From positions 1,116,001 to 1,180,000 of the forward strand of contig NZ_CP071839.1 in assembly GCF_017526105.1 (NCBI RefSeq): a stretch of DNA of 64,000 nucleotides, written 5' to 3'. The position numbers were made by a program, and so were the translations under genes. The number at the start of each line of letters is the position of its first letter. Position 1 is the first letter of the stretch. The notes below the pieces were generated by a model that made no database searches, was not told where the DNA came from, and saw nothing but the letters and a program-made list of their open reading frames with translations. Source of the stretch: Streptomyces cyanogenus (lineage in GTDB: Bacteria > Actinomycetota > Actinomycetes > Streptomycetales > Streptomycetaceae). Below are positions 1 through 7,669 of this stretch, piece by piece.

Positions 1-843
1 GGTGAAGGGGCCTCCGTGTTCCGGTTCGGGGGCGCTCGGCTCCGTGAGCAGGGCGCGCAGCAGCAGCGGGTTGCCCCCGGTGACGGAGTGCAGGCGAGCG
101 ACCGTGTTCCCGTCGGCCGGGCTCCCGGTCCGCTCCAGCACCGCGGCGGTGCCGGCCTTGGTCAGCGGGCCGATGACCAGGCGCATGTAGCCGGGGTGGC
201 GCAGCAACTCGGTGCGTGCCTGGGCACGTTCGGCGCAGTCCGGCGGCGCGTCGGCGAGCACGAGCAGCAGGGGGGTGTCCCGCATGGTCCGTGCGGCGTG
301 CAGCAGCTGGGCGAGCGATGGCGTATCGACGTATCTCAGGTCGTCCACGCACACCACGAGCGGTGCGTGCTGCGCCGCCGTGCGCAGCGCGGCGCTGAAC
401 TCCACGGCGGTGAAGGGGGCTTCCTCGTCGTCCGGGCGGACGGAGCGCTGCTGCGGCATCCGGTCGGCCAGCGGTGTCGGTGCGGGCGGCACCCGCCCGG
501 GCGCCGCGGCGGCGGACGACGGCGCGGGGCGCGGCCCGTGGGCGAGGGGAACGAGGGCGGCCTGGGCCGGGCGGCCCCCGGTCGCGTACAGCGGTCCCGA
601 CGGCACCTCGGACGCCAGTTGCCGCACCACCCCGTGCGACGTGGCGAGGGACGAGGGACAGCCGGCGGCGCGCAGCACCTGGGCCCCGCGCAGCGCGGCC
701 TCGTGGGCGAAGCGGCTCAGCAGCTCCGTCTTGCCGCAGCCGACCGATCCCTCGACCAGGACCACGCCTGTCGCCCCCCTCTGACAGGCCTCGAGTGCCG
801 CCTCCAGCTTCCTCCATTGCACATCTCTTTGCAGAAATGACAA
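1..843 (-). CDS. LAL (LuxR-family, large ATP-binding) transcriptional regulator, N-terminal part
   Basis: Partial gene; the C-terminal part, including any LuxR helix-turn-helix, lies beyond position 1. The 281 visible codons hold an AAA-type ATPase domain. Walker A is GSVGCGKTE (Lys38) and the Walker B-like segment is LVVCVDDLRYVD. The TTG at 843 is chosen as start because AAGGGGGA sits 6 nt upstream and the protein then opens MSFLQRDVQWRKLEAAL, the usual position of the LAL N-terminal 'GRD' segment; a GTG at 822 is the alternative. LAL proteins are cytoplasmic pathway-specific activators in actinomycete polyketide clusters. It is divergent from the C4-CoA gene pair and probably regulates this cluster, but the DNA-binding domain is not visible. 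Confidence is high for the ATPase domain and moderate for LAL. Confidence 0.8.
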   Translation of the reverse strand, partial: MSFLQRDVQWRKLEAALEACQRGATGVVLVEGSVGCGKTELLSRFAHEAALRGAQVLRAAGCPSSLATSHGVVRQLASEVPSGPLYATGGRPAQAALVPLAHGPRPAPSSAAAAPGRVPPAPTPLADRMPQQRSVRPDDEEAPFTAVEFSAALRTAAQHAPLVVCVDDLRYVDTPSLAQLLHAARTMRDTPLLLVLADAPPDCAERAQARTELLRHPGYMRLVIGPLTKAGTAAVLERTGSPADGNTVARLHSVTGGNPLLLRALLTEPSAPEPEHGGPFT

Positions 844-1092
844 AGCAGTTCCCCCTTGTGTCGCTTCCGTGGCGATGCTCTTAAGATGCCGCCCACCATC
901 GCGAACCGCTCGGTAACCCGTTGGCCACAAGCTGCCGGACAGCAACTGCGTTGTTCCTTGCTGTCGTTGAAACCTGGGCACGAGCGACCGCCGGCGATCC
1001 CGTCCGGGCAGGTCGCGCGGGTGGCCCGGGGGCGGGAGCACGGGTTCCGGTAGGGGCGGCTAGGGGGCGGTCAAGGGTTACCCAAGTGGTCC
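844..1092. promoter_or_regulatory. Divergent promoter region with three 10-bp-spaced TAGGGG-type repeats
   Basis: The 249 bp lie between the LAL gene (minus) and the KAS III gene (plus). Positions 1051-1080 hold three consecutive 10-bp units, TAGGGGCGGC, TAGGGGGCGG and TCAAGGGTTA. The first two share TAGGGG exactly; the third is degenerate. Repeats spaced by one helical turn just upstream of a start fit an activator site such as a SARP or LAL operator. The unit TAGGGGGCGG recurs exactly, inverted, at 11264-11273 in the sugar-gene promoter. A CTTAAG also lies near 881. No clear -10/-35 pair was identified. Confidence 0.5.
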
Positions 1093-2184
1093 GTGCCCAG
1101 CACGATGGCGAGCAGCCTCGCCCGTTCCCGTCCCCCGCACGGTCAGGAGCCAGCCATCAACGGCATAGGAATACTGGGTACCGGTTCGTACCTCCCCGCC
1201 GAGACCGTGCCGAACCGCGTGGTGGCGGAGTGGGCCGGCGTCACCGAGGAATGGATCCTGCGCAAGACGGGGATCCGCGAGCGCCGGTACGCGGCCCGCC
1301 ACGAGGCCACGTCGGACCTGGCGGCACAGGCCGCCGAGGCCGCGCTGCGGGCGGCCGGTGTATCGGCCGCCGACCTGTCCTGGGTGGTGCTGGCGACCTC
1401 CACCCCCGACCATCCCCAGCCGGCCACCGCCTGCCTGGTGCAGGACCGGATCGGCGCCGTGAGCGCCGCCGCGTTCGACATAAACTCCGTGTGCAGCGGC
1501 TTCGTCTTCGCTCTGGTCGCCGCGGCCCGGCTGCTGGCGGAGCCGGACGGCGGGGCGCCCGGCCACGCCCTCGTGATCGGTGCCGACGTCTACTCGCGGA
1601 TCATCGACCGGACTGACCGGCGCACCGCCGTGCTCTTCGGCGACGGCGCCGGTGCCGCGGTCCTCGGGCCGGTGCGCGCGGACCGCGGCATGCTGGGGTC
1701 GCACCTGGTCAGCCGTGGCGCACAGCACGGCCTGATCCACGTGGAGGCCGGTGGGAGCCGGCTGCCCGCATCCGAGAAGACGGTCGTCTCCGGACAGCAC
1801 CACTTCCGGATGGACGGCCGGGCCGTGCGCGACCTGGTCGCCCGCGAACTGCCGGAGAGCGTCCGCGAACTGCTGGCACGCAGCGGCATCACCCCCGACC
1901 AGGTCGACCACTTCATACCGCACCAGGCCAACGGCGTACTGCTCGGCGAGATCCTGCCGACGCTCGGACTCCGCCGCGCCCGCGTCCATCTGCACGTGGC
2001 CGATCACGGCAACACCAGCGCCGGATCGATCCCGCTGGCCCTCGACACGGCTCACCGCTCGGGCGCCTTGGGGGACGGCGACCTCGTCGTCCTGTCCGGC
2101 TTCGGCGGCGGTATGTCCATCGGCTCCGTCGCGCTGCGCTGGGACGCCTCCGCGGCTGCATCCTCTGGGAAGGACACGGCATGA
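1093..2184 (+). CDS. KAS III-family acetoacetyl-CoA synthase (NphT7-like)
   Basis: 363 aa with a complete Cys-His-Asn triad: Cys134 in INSVCSGFVFA, His in FIPHQANG and Asn in DHGNTSAGS. It therefore looks able to condense, unlike the other two KAS III homologues in this window. The sequence strongly resembles NphT7, which makes acetoacetyl-CoA from acetyl-CoA and malonyl-CoA; shared stretches include ATSTPD.PQP, FGDGAGA.VLGP and SGFGGGM near the C-terminus. Its stop overlaps the start of the 3-hydroxyacyl-CoA dehydrogenase gene (ATGA), so the two are coupled. Inferred role: first step from acetyl-CoA to a C4-CoA for ethylmalonyl-CoA, needed by the ethylmalonyl-type AT of PKS2. Start is uncertain: GTG 1093 or ATG 1105, neither with a clear ribosome site. 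The core fold begins near 1156. Confidence 0.82.
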   Translation: MPSTMASSLARSRPPHGQEPAINGIGILGTGSYLPAETVPNRVVAEWAGVTEEWILRKTGIRERRYAARHEATSDLAAQAAEAALRAAGVSAADLSWVVLATSTPDHPQPATACLVQDRIGAVSAAAFDINSVCSGFVFALVAAARLLAEPDGGAPGHALVIGADVYSRIIDRTDRRTAVLFGDGAGAAVLGPVRADRGMLGSHLVSRGAQHGLIHVEAGGSRLPASEKTVVSGQHHFRMDGRAVRDLVARELPESVRELLARSGITPDQVDHFIPHQANGVLLGEILPTLGLRRARVHLHVADHGNTSAGSIPLALDTAHRSGALGDGDLVVLSGFGGGMSIGSVALRWDASAAASSGKDTA

Positions 2185-3929
2185 CCACAGCAGACTCCGC
2201 CTCCAACGCGCCCGCCGACCGGGCGGGACTCCCGTTCCGGAGAACCGCGGTGATCGGCCTGGGCACGGTCGGCTCCGGGCTGGTCCGCGCGCTGGCCGCG
2301 GCCGGGGCACACGTGACGGCCGTGGAGGCGGACGCCACGCGGCTGGCCGACGCCCGCACCCGCATCGCGGGCGGGCCGTCGGCCCCGGACCGGATCACCT
2401 TCACCACCGGCACCGCGCTGCCGGCCGACACCGAACTCGTCGTGGAGGCCGTGCCCGAGCGGCTTGCGCTCAAGGCCGCCGTGCTGCGCACGGCCGCCGA
2501 ACGCTGCGGCCTTGACACGGTGTTCGCCACGACGACGAGTCTGTCGGTGGCCGCCGTCGGAACCGCCGCCGGACTGCTGACGCGGACCGTCGGCCTGCAT
2601 CCGGTCGGCCACGGGCCCGACGGCGGCGCCATCGAGGTGATCCCCGCGCACGCCACCGAGGCCGCCGTCGTACGCGACGCCGAGCGGCTGGTCGCCGCCC
2701 TGGACCGGACCGCGGTGCGGGCGGTCGACCGCCCGGGCTTCCTCTCGGGCGGGCTGCTGATGGCCTACCTGAACGGCGCACTCGCCCTGTACGAGCGGCG
2801 GTACGCCTCCAGGGACGACATCGACGGAGCCATGCGGCTGGGCTGCGGGCTCCCCCTCGGGCCGCTGGCCCACCTCGACCGGATCGGCCTCGACTCCGCC
2901 CTGGACACCCTGCGGGGGCTGTACGACCTGACGGGCGAGCGGCGGTTCCTGCCGTCACCGGTGCTCGGCCACATGGTCGCCGCCGGGCTGCTCGGCATGA
3001 AGTCCGGGCGCGGCTTCTACCGCTATCCGCCGGGACCCACGGCCGACGCCCCCGCGGCCGGTCCCGTCACCGCGCCCCGCCCGGTGGCCACGGTCGGGGT
3101 GGTCGGCTCCGGGACGATGGCCACGGGCATCGCCGAGGTGTTCGCTCGGTCCGGGCTGCCCACGACGCTGGTCGCCCGCACCGAAGTGCGGGCCAAGGGG
3201 GCGCTGGACCGGGTGGCGGGCTCACTGGACCGCGCCGTGCGGCGCGGCAAGGTCTCGTCCGACGACGCGCGGGCCGCGCAGGAGCGGCTGCGGGGCTGCG
3301 CCCACATCGAGTCGGTGGCCGGGTGCGACCTGGTGGTTGAGGCCGTCGCTGAGGAACTGCCCGTCAAACGGGAGGTGTTCGGACGGCTGGACGCGGTGTG
3401 CCGGCCGGGTGCCGTGCTCGCCACGACCACGTCGAGCCTGCCCATCGTGGAGTGCGCCACCGCCACGGCACGTCCCGAGGACGTCCTCGGCCTGCACTTC
3501 TTCAACCCGGCGCCGGTGATGCGCCTGGTGGAGGTGGTCGGCACGGTGCTGACGGCTCCGGACGCGTCGGCCACCGCCCGCGCGGTCTGCGGCCGGATCG
3601 GGAAGCACCCGGTGGAGGTCGAGGACCGTCCCGGTTTCCTCGTCAACGCGCTGCTCTTCCCGTACCTCAACGACGCCGTACGGCTGCTGGAGGAGCACCG
3701 GGCCCCGGCCGGCGACCTGGATGCCGTGATGACGGTGGGCTGCGGGTACCCCATGGGGCCGCTGGCGCTGCTCGACACCATCGGCCTGGACGTGTCGCTG
3801 CACATCCAGCGCGGGTTGCACCGGGCCTCTCACGAGCCCTCGCTGACCCCCGCCCGGCCTCTGGAGGATCTCGTGGCCGCCGGGCACCTGGGGCGCAAGA
3901 GCGGGCACGGGTTCCACCGCTACCGGTAG
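2181..3929 (+). CDS. Tandem 3-hydroxyacyl-CoA (3-hydroxybutyryl-CoA) dehydrogenase
   Basis: 582 aa, about twice the usual length of a single 3-hydroxybutyryl-CoA dehydrogenase. Two full copies are fused. Copy 1 (about 22-282) begins with nucleotide motif GLGTVG; copy 2 (about 300-582) with GSGTMATG. Copy 2 keeps the catalytic signature GLHFFNPAP (His439). Copy 1 has GLHPVGHGP at that place (His140), losing the FNP. Each copy ends in the C-terminal domain (GCG.P.GPL, then GKSG.GF.RY-like ends). Expected reaction: acetoacetyl-CoA to 3-hydroxybutyryl-CoA with NAD(P)H. With the coupled NphT7-like gene upstream it would feed crotonyl-CoA and then ethylmalonyl-CoA. The crotonase and crotonyl-CoA carboxylase/reductase needed to finish are not in the window. 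Whether copy 1 is catalytic or structural is open. Confidence 0.85.
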   Translation: MTTADSASNAPADRAGLPFRRTAVIGLGTVGSGLVRALAAAGAHVTAVEADATRLADARTRIAGGPSAPDRITFTTGTALPADTELVVEAVPERLALKAAVLRTAAERCGLDTVFATTTSLSVAAVGTAAGLLTRTVGLHPVGHGPDGGAIEVIPAHATEAAVVRDAERLVAALDRTAVRAVDRPGFLSGGLLMAYLNGALALYERRYASRDDIDGAMRLGCGLPLGPLAHLDRIGLDSALDTLRGLYDLTGERRFLPSPVLGHMVAAGLLGMKSGRGFYRYPPGPTADAPAAGPVTAPRPVATVGVVGSGTMATGIAEVFARSGLPTTLVARTEVRAKGALDRVAGSLDRAVRRGKVSSDDARAAQERLRGCAHIESVAGCDLVVEAVAEELPVKREVFGRLDAVCRPGAVLATTTSSLPIVECATATARPEDVLGLHFFNPAPVMRLVEVVGTVLTAPDASATARAVCGRIGKHPVEVEDRPGFLVNALLFPYLNDAVRLLEEHRAPAGDLDAVMTVGCGYPMGPLALLDTIGLDVSLHIQRGLHRASHEPSLTPARPLEDLVAAGHLGRKSGHGFHRYR

Positions 3930-3970
3930 CTCTGAGGCCGCGCGGGCCGCCGTAGACCGAGCCAAGAGGT

Positions 3971-3977
3971 GCTTTAG
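3971..3977 (+). promoter_or_regulatory. GCTTTAG element upstream of pyrrole operon
   Basis: The heptamer GCTTTAG lies 93 nt before the adenylation gene start. The same heptamer is found 103 nt before the tetronate operon (23261-23267) and 181 nt before PKS1 (33733-33739), always on the coding-direction strand. It may be part of a shared promoter or operator. This is an observation by eye without statistical test. Confidence 0.35.
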
Positions 3978-4063
3978 CCGGGCGGCCCACGATGGTGGAA
4001 ACCGGACCCGACGGGGGTCCACGACGCCCCGGCGGCACGGCGAGGGGTCCGAGGAGGAGTGCC

Positions 4064-5680
4064 ATGGGCCGGCACACGAGCGCATCCCGCAACGAGACCG
4101 GGCAGCCCGCCCGCGGTACCGCAGGTGCGGCCGGCGCCTTCCAGGGCCTGTACCGCCTGGTGATCGACACGGCCGCGGCACACGGCGGCCGCCCGGCGGT
4201 GGTCGCCGCGGACGGCGTGCTGACCTACGCCGAACTCGACCGGCGTGCCGACGCACTGGCCCACACACTGGCCACGAACGGCGTGGGCCCCGGTGACCGG
4301 GTGGTGATCTGGTCCGCGAAGTCCTGCGCCGCCGTGGTCGCGATGCAGGCGGTGCTGCGCCTGGGCGCCGCGTACGTCCCGGTGGACGGCTCAAGCCCGG
4401 TGGGCCGGATGGCGCTGGTGGCCCGCGACTGCGAAGCCCGGGTGGTGTGCGCGGCGCAGGCCCGCGAGGCCGAGGTCACCACCGAACTGCCCGCCGGTGC
4501 CGCGTACGTGGCGCTGGACGCGGAGCATGCGCAGCCCGCGGGTGAGACGCCCGGGCGCCGCACGGCAAGCCCCGGCGACCTCGCCTACATCCTGTACACC
4601 TCCGGGTCCACCGGCACGCCCAAGGGCGTGTGCATCAGCCACGGCAACGCAGTCGCATTCGTCGAGTGGGCCGTCGCGGAACTGTCCGCCGGCCCCGCCG
4701 ACCGCTTCGCGAACCACGCGCCGTTCACCTTCGACCTGTCCGTGCTGGATCTGTACGCGGCGTTCGCCGTGGGCGCGTCGGTGCATCTCATCGACGCAGA
4801 ACTCGCCTACGCGCCCGTCCAGTTGACCGAATTCCTGTACGAGCACGAGATCAGCGTCTGGTACTCGGTGCCGTCCGCGCTGATGCTGATGATGCACGGC
4901 GGCGGGCTGCTGGACCGCCCCGCTCCGTCCTCTCTGCGGGCCGTGCTCTTCGCGGGCGAGCCGTTCCCCGTCACGGGGGTGCGCCAGCTCGCCGCTTGGA
5001 CCGGGGCCCGGCTGCTGAACCTGTACGGCCCCACCGAGACAAACGTCTGCACCTTCCACGAGGTTCTCGCCGAGGACCTGACGCGCGACCGTCCCGTACC
5101 GATCGGATCGCCCTCGTGCGGCGACACGGTCTGGGCGGTCAACGACGACGGACGGGCCCGGCCGGGCGAGGAGGGCGAGCTGTATGTGGAAGGCCCCACC
5201 GTCATGCTCGGATACTGGGGACGGGACCCGCAGCGCGGCCCCTACGCCACCGGCGACATCGTGCTGGTCAGGCCGGACGGCTCCTTCGACTACATGGGCC
5301 GCCAGGACCACATGGTCAAGGTCCGCGGACACCGCGTCGAGCTGGGCGAGGTCGAGGCCGCGCTCAACAGCCATCCCGCGGTCGAGAACTCCGCCGTGAT
5401 CGTCGCGGGCTCGGGGCTGAGCGCCCGGCTGGCCGCGTTCGTCGTCCTGGCCGCGGACTCCACGGCTGGGGTACTCGCACTCAAGCGGCACTGCGCCGAG
5501 CGGCTTCCGCCGTACATGATCGCCGACAGCATCGCGTTCGTGCCGCAGCTGCCGCACACCAGCAACGGCAAGGTCGACCGGTCCGCGCTCGCCGGCCGGC
5601 TCACCGCCCCGTCCCCCGACGGCCCCGCCCCTGCCACCGGCCACCCGGCCGGTGCGCCCGCGCACGCCGCGACCATCTGA
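4064..5680 (+). CDS. Stand-alone amino-acid adenylating enzyme, probably L-proline (PltF/RedM type)
   Basis: 538 aa NRPS-type adenylation enzyme without a fused carrier domain. Visible core motifs: A3 YILYTSGSTGTPKG (about residue 176), the A4/A5 region with FDLSVLDLY and NLYGPTETN, and the A10 lysine in HTSNGKVDR (Lys503). Start ATG 4064 is preferred over ATG 3992 because GAGGAGGAG lies just upstream. It would form an aminoacyl-AMP and load the carrier encoded directly downstream. Proline is inferred from the following carrier and acyl-CoA dehydrogenase genes, the same trio that converts L-proline to pyrrole-2-carboxyl-S-carrier in pyoluteorin, prodiginine and clorobiocin pathways. The substrate pocket was not modelled, so proline is probable rather than proven. 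Confidence 0.85.
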   Translation: MGRHTSASRNETGQPARGTAGAAGAFQGLYRLVIDTAAAHGGRPAVVAADGVLTYAELDRRADALAHTLATNGVGPGDRVVIWSAKSCAAVVAMQAVLRLGAAYVPVDGSSPVGRMALVARDCEARVVCAAQAREAEVTTELPAGAAYVALDAEHAQPAGETPGRRTASPGDLAYILYTSGSTGTPKGVCISHGNAVAFVEWAVAELSAGPADRFANHAPFTFDLSVLDLYAAFAVGASVHLIDAELAYAPVQLTEFLYEHEISVWYSVPSALMLMMHGGGLLDRPAPSSLRAVLFAGEPFPVTGVRQLAAWTGARLLNLYGPTETNVCTFHEVLAEDLTRDRPVPIGSPSCGDTVWAVNDDGRARPGEEGELYVEGPTVMLGYWGRDPQRGPYATGDIVLVRPDGSFDYMGRQDHMVKVRGHRVELGEVEAALNSHPAVENSAVIVAGSGLSARLAAFVVLAADSTAGVLALKRHCAERLPPYMIADSIAFVPQLPHTSNGKVDRSALAGRLTAPSPDGPAPATGHPAGAPAHAATI

Positions 5681-5706
5681 CGCAACCAACCGAAAGGCAG
5701 GACGAC

Positions 5707-6006
5707 ATGGCCGAGAAGACGGCGCCCACCGAGGCGGAGGTCAGTCAGAAGCTGATGGACTTCATCCGCGACAACTTCCTCTCGGGCGACCCGAACGGCG
5801 AACTGCAGAAGACCACGCCGCTGTTGGAGTGGGGCGTGCTCGATTCGCTGAAGGTCGCGATGCTGCTCAACTTCCTCCGTGGCGAACTGGGCGTGACCGT
5901 GCCCTTCGAGAAGATGAGCGGCGGAAACTTCAAGGACATCAACCGGATCTCGGCTCTCGTGTGCGAGCTGCTTGAGGCGCGGTCCCCCGCGGTCACCACC
6001 GACTGA
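5707..6006 (+). CDS. Stand-alone peptidyl carrier protein (PltL-like) for prolyl/pyrrolyl unit
   Basis: 99 aa carrier protein. The phosphopantetheine site is Ser47 in WGVLDSLKVAMLL. The long acidic N-terminal helix and the LDSLKV core resemble carriers of the proline-to-pyrrole systems. ATG 5707 follows a GGCAGGA ribosome site. It lies between its predicted loader (adenylating enzyme) and oxidase (acyl-CoA dehydrogenase), 26 nt after the former. It should hold prolyl and then pyrrolyl thioesters in the cytoplasm and present the pyrrole to the halogenase (32.1 kb) and the KAS III-like acyltransferase (31.0 kb), both encoded on the other strand. Confidence 0.88.
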   Translation: MAEKTAPTEAEVSQKLMDFIRDNFLSGDPNGELQKTTPLLEWGVLDSLKVAMLLNFLRGELGVTVPFEKMSGGNFKDINRISALVCELLEARSPAVTTD

Positions 6007-6038
6007 GCCTTTGACGTTCAAGGGACGGATCACCGCCG

Positions 6039-7181
6039 ATGGACTTCGATCTCACCAACGACCAGCGCAAGGCGTGCGCGGCCCTGCGGGAGGCAGCCCG
6101 CGACCTGTTCGACGAAGCCGCCGCCGCACCTGCGGAGTACCGCGACCGAGACGCCTGGCGCTCGGCCGCCGGACTGGGGATGGCCGGGCTGTGCCTGCCC
6201 CGCGAGTTCGGCGGCGGCGGCCTCGGCGCCCTGGACACGGCGCTGCGTCTGGAGGCGTTCGGGGCGGGCTGCGCCGACACCGGTCTGGTGTTCGCACTGG
6301 CCGCCCATCTGCTCGCCTGCGCCGTACCGGTCAGCGCCTTCGCTTCCGACGCCACCCGCAAGGACCTGCTGCCGGGGATGAGTTCGGCCGAGCTGATCGC
6401 CGCCAACGCCATGACCGAGGACGAGGCCGGCTCCGATGTGGGCCGTCTCGCCACCACCGCGGTCCTCGACGGCGACGCCTACGTGCTCGACGGGGTCAAG
6501 TCCTTCGCCAGCAACGCGCCCATCGCGGACGTGTTCGTCACCTACGCGACCACGGACACCTCCCTGGGGTTCCTCGGGATCAGCGCGTTCGCCGTGCCCC
6601 GGGACCTGCCCGGCATCACCGTCAGCGCGCCGATGGCCAAGATGGGACTGCACGGCTGCGCGGCCGGCCGGGTCGAGTTCCACGGCTGCCGGGTTCCCGC
6701 CCGCCTGCGCCTCGGCGCCGAGGGCCAGGGCAGCGCGGTGTTCCAGTACTCGATGGGCTGGGAGCGCGCCTGTCTGCCGGCGCTCTACCTGGGCGTGATG
6801 GAGGAACAGCTGGAGCGCTGCGTGGCACACGCCCGTACGCGCCGCCAGTTCGGCCACCCGATCGCCGAGTTCCAGGCCGTCTCGCACCGTCTGGCGGCCA
6901 TGCGCCAGCGCCTGGAGGGCGCCCGCTGGCTGCTGTACCGGGCCTGCTGGCTGCTGGACCGGGACCGCGAGGAACAGGTCGCCGCCGCGGCGCTGGCCAA
7001 GACAGCCGTGTCCGAGGCCGCGGTCGCCAACAGCCTCGACGCCGTGCAGGTCTTCGGCGGCAGCGGCTACCTGGCGGCCACGGGGATCGAACGCAACCTG
7101 CGGGACTCCGTGCCCGCAGCGATCTTCTCCGGTACCACGGAGATGCAGCGGGAGATCCTCGTCCGGAAGGCGGGGCTGTGA
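6039..7181 (+). CDS. FAD-dependent prolyl-carrier dehydrogenase (acyl-CoA dehydrogenase family)
   Basis: 380 aa, normal length for acyl-CoA dehydrogenases. N-terminal helical domain starts FDLTNDQRKACAAL; the middle has NAMTEDEAGSDVG; the C-terminal FAD domain has RRQFGHPIAEFQ and the catalytic-Glu region SGTTEMQREIL. In this context it is expected to oxidise prolyl-S-carrier by four electrons to pyrrolyl-2-carboxyl-S-carrier, as PltE and RedW do. AAGGGA lies upstream of ATG 6039. The stop overlaps the start of the next gene. An ordinary acyl-CoA oxidation role is less likely given the adjacent adenylating enzyme and carrier. Confidence 0.87.
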   Translation: MDFDLTNDQRKACAALREAARDLFDEAAAAPAEYRDRDAWRSAAGLGMAGLCLPREFGGGGLGALDTALRLEAFGAGCADTGLVFALAAHLLACAVPVSAFASDATRKDLLPGMSSAELIAANAMTEDEAGSDVGRLATTAVLDGDAYVLDGVKSFASNAPIADVFVTYATTDTSLGFLGISAFAVPRDLPGITVSAPMAKMGLHGCAAGRVEFHGCRVPARLRLGAEGQGSAVFQYSMGWERACLPALYLGVMEEQLERCVAHARTRRQFGHPIAEFQAVSHRLAAMRQRLEGARWLLYRACWLLDRDREEQVAAAALAKTAVSEAAVANSLDAVQVFGGSGYLAATGIERNLRDSVPAAIFSGTTEMQREILVRKAGL

Positions 7182-7507
7182 CGAGCACACCGCCGGGGCC
7201 CTCGGACGCGGCCCGGTACGCCCGCGGGGCCGGCCGGATGACGCTGCGCTGCCTGCGCCTGCTCGGGCGCATGCTCGCCCAGTTCGGCCTGCTCTGGATT
7301 CCTGTCCCGCCCTCCCTGGCGGATGACGGGCGGTCCCGGCCGCCGGTGCGGGTGAAACGGGACCCCGGCGGGCCCGCGCTGTACCACCCCGAACGGCTCT
7401 GTCCCGACATACCGTTGACCGCGCTGGAGCGGGCCCTGCAGCGGCAGTTGTGGGTGGTCGACGACGAGCACCCGGGCAATCCGCCGGTCACCGGCGGTCG
7501 GGCGTGA
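7178..7507 (+). CDS. Small protein of unknown function coupled to the pyrrole genes (DUF6059-like)
   Basis: 109 aa from GTG 7178, which overlaps the dehydrogenase stop (GTGA), so it is probably translationally coupled and real. A central hydrophobic stretch (LGRMLAQFGLLWIPVP) is followed by a conserved-looking tail with HPERLCPDIPLTALERAL and QLW. From memory this resembles small proteins annotated DUF6059 in actinomycete biosynthetic clusters. No catalytic motif or signal peptide is evident; the hydrophobic stretch is short for a membrane span. Function is unknown. It is the last gene before the terminator at 7583-7622. Confidence 0.6.
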   Translation: MTSTPPGPSDAARYARGAGRMTLRCLRLLGRMLAQFGLLWIPVPPSLADDGRSRPPVRVKRDPGGPALYHPERLCPDIPLTALERALQRQLWVVDDEHPGNPPVTGGRA

Positions 7508-7582
7508 GCCGGCGCGGCACCGCGTAGCTCCCGGCCGCGCGGTGCCGCCCCTCCGTGCCGGCTTCGGCGTGCTGCTCGTACC

Positions 7583-7622
7583 GAGGGGCCGGGAACCGTC
7601 CTGTCGCGGTTCCCGGCCCCTC
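7583..7622. terminator. Bidirectional terminator hairpin between convergent operons
   Basis: A perfect 16-bp inverted repeat (left arm 7583-7598, right arm 7607-7622, 8-nt loop; arm begins GAGGGGCCGGG). It sits between the end of the pyrrole operon (7507) and the end of the leftward sugar operon (7670), so it can serve both. There is no U-tract, as is usual in high-GC actinomycetes. Confidence 0.75.
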
Positions 7623-7669
7623 GTCGTACGCTCCCCTGCCACTGCGCGCTCCGGTGCACGCCGACGCGG

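Noticed and set aside
16..840. Long plus-strand reading frame opposite the LAL gene
   Set aside because: The minus strand encodes a clear Walker A/Walker B ATPase; the plus-strand frame is a GC-rich mirror without motifs.
1145..1160. AGGAG before the conserved start of the KAS III core
   Set aside because: It is followed by ATC, not a usual start codon, so GTG 1093 or ATG 1105 was kept, with the start marked as uncertain.
4630..6006. 458-codon frame overlapping the adenylating enzyme and carrier genes
   Set aside because: Arg/Gly/Pro-rich composition of an off-frame reading; only its tail coincides with the real carrier protein starting at 5707.
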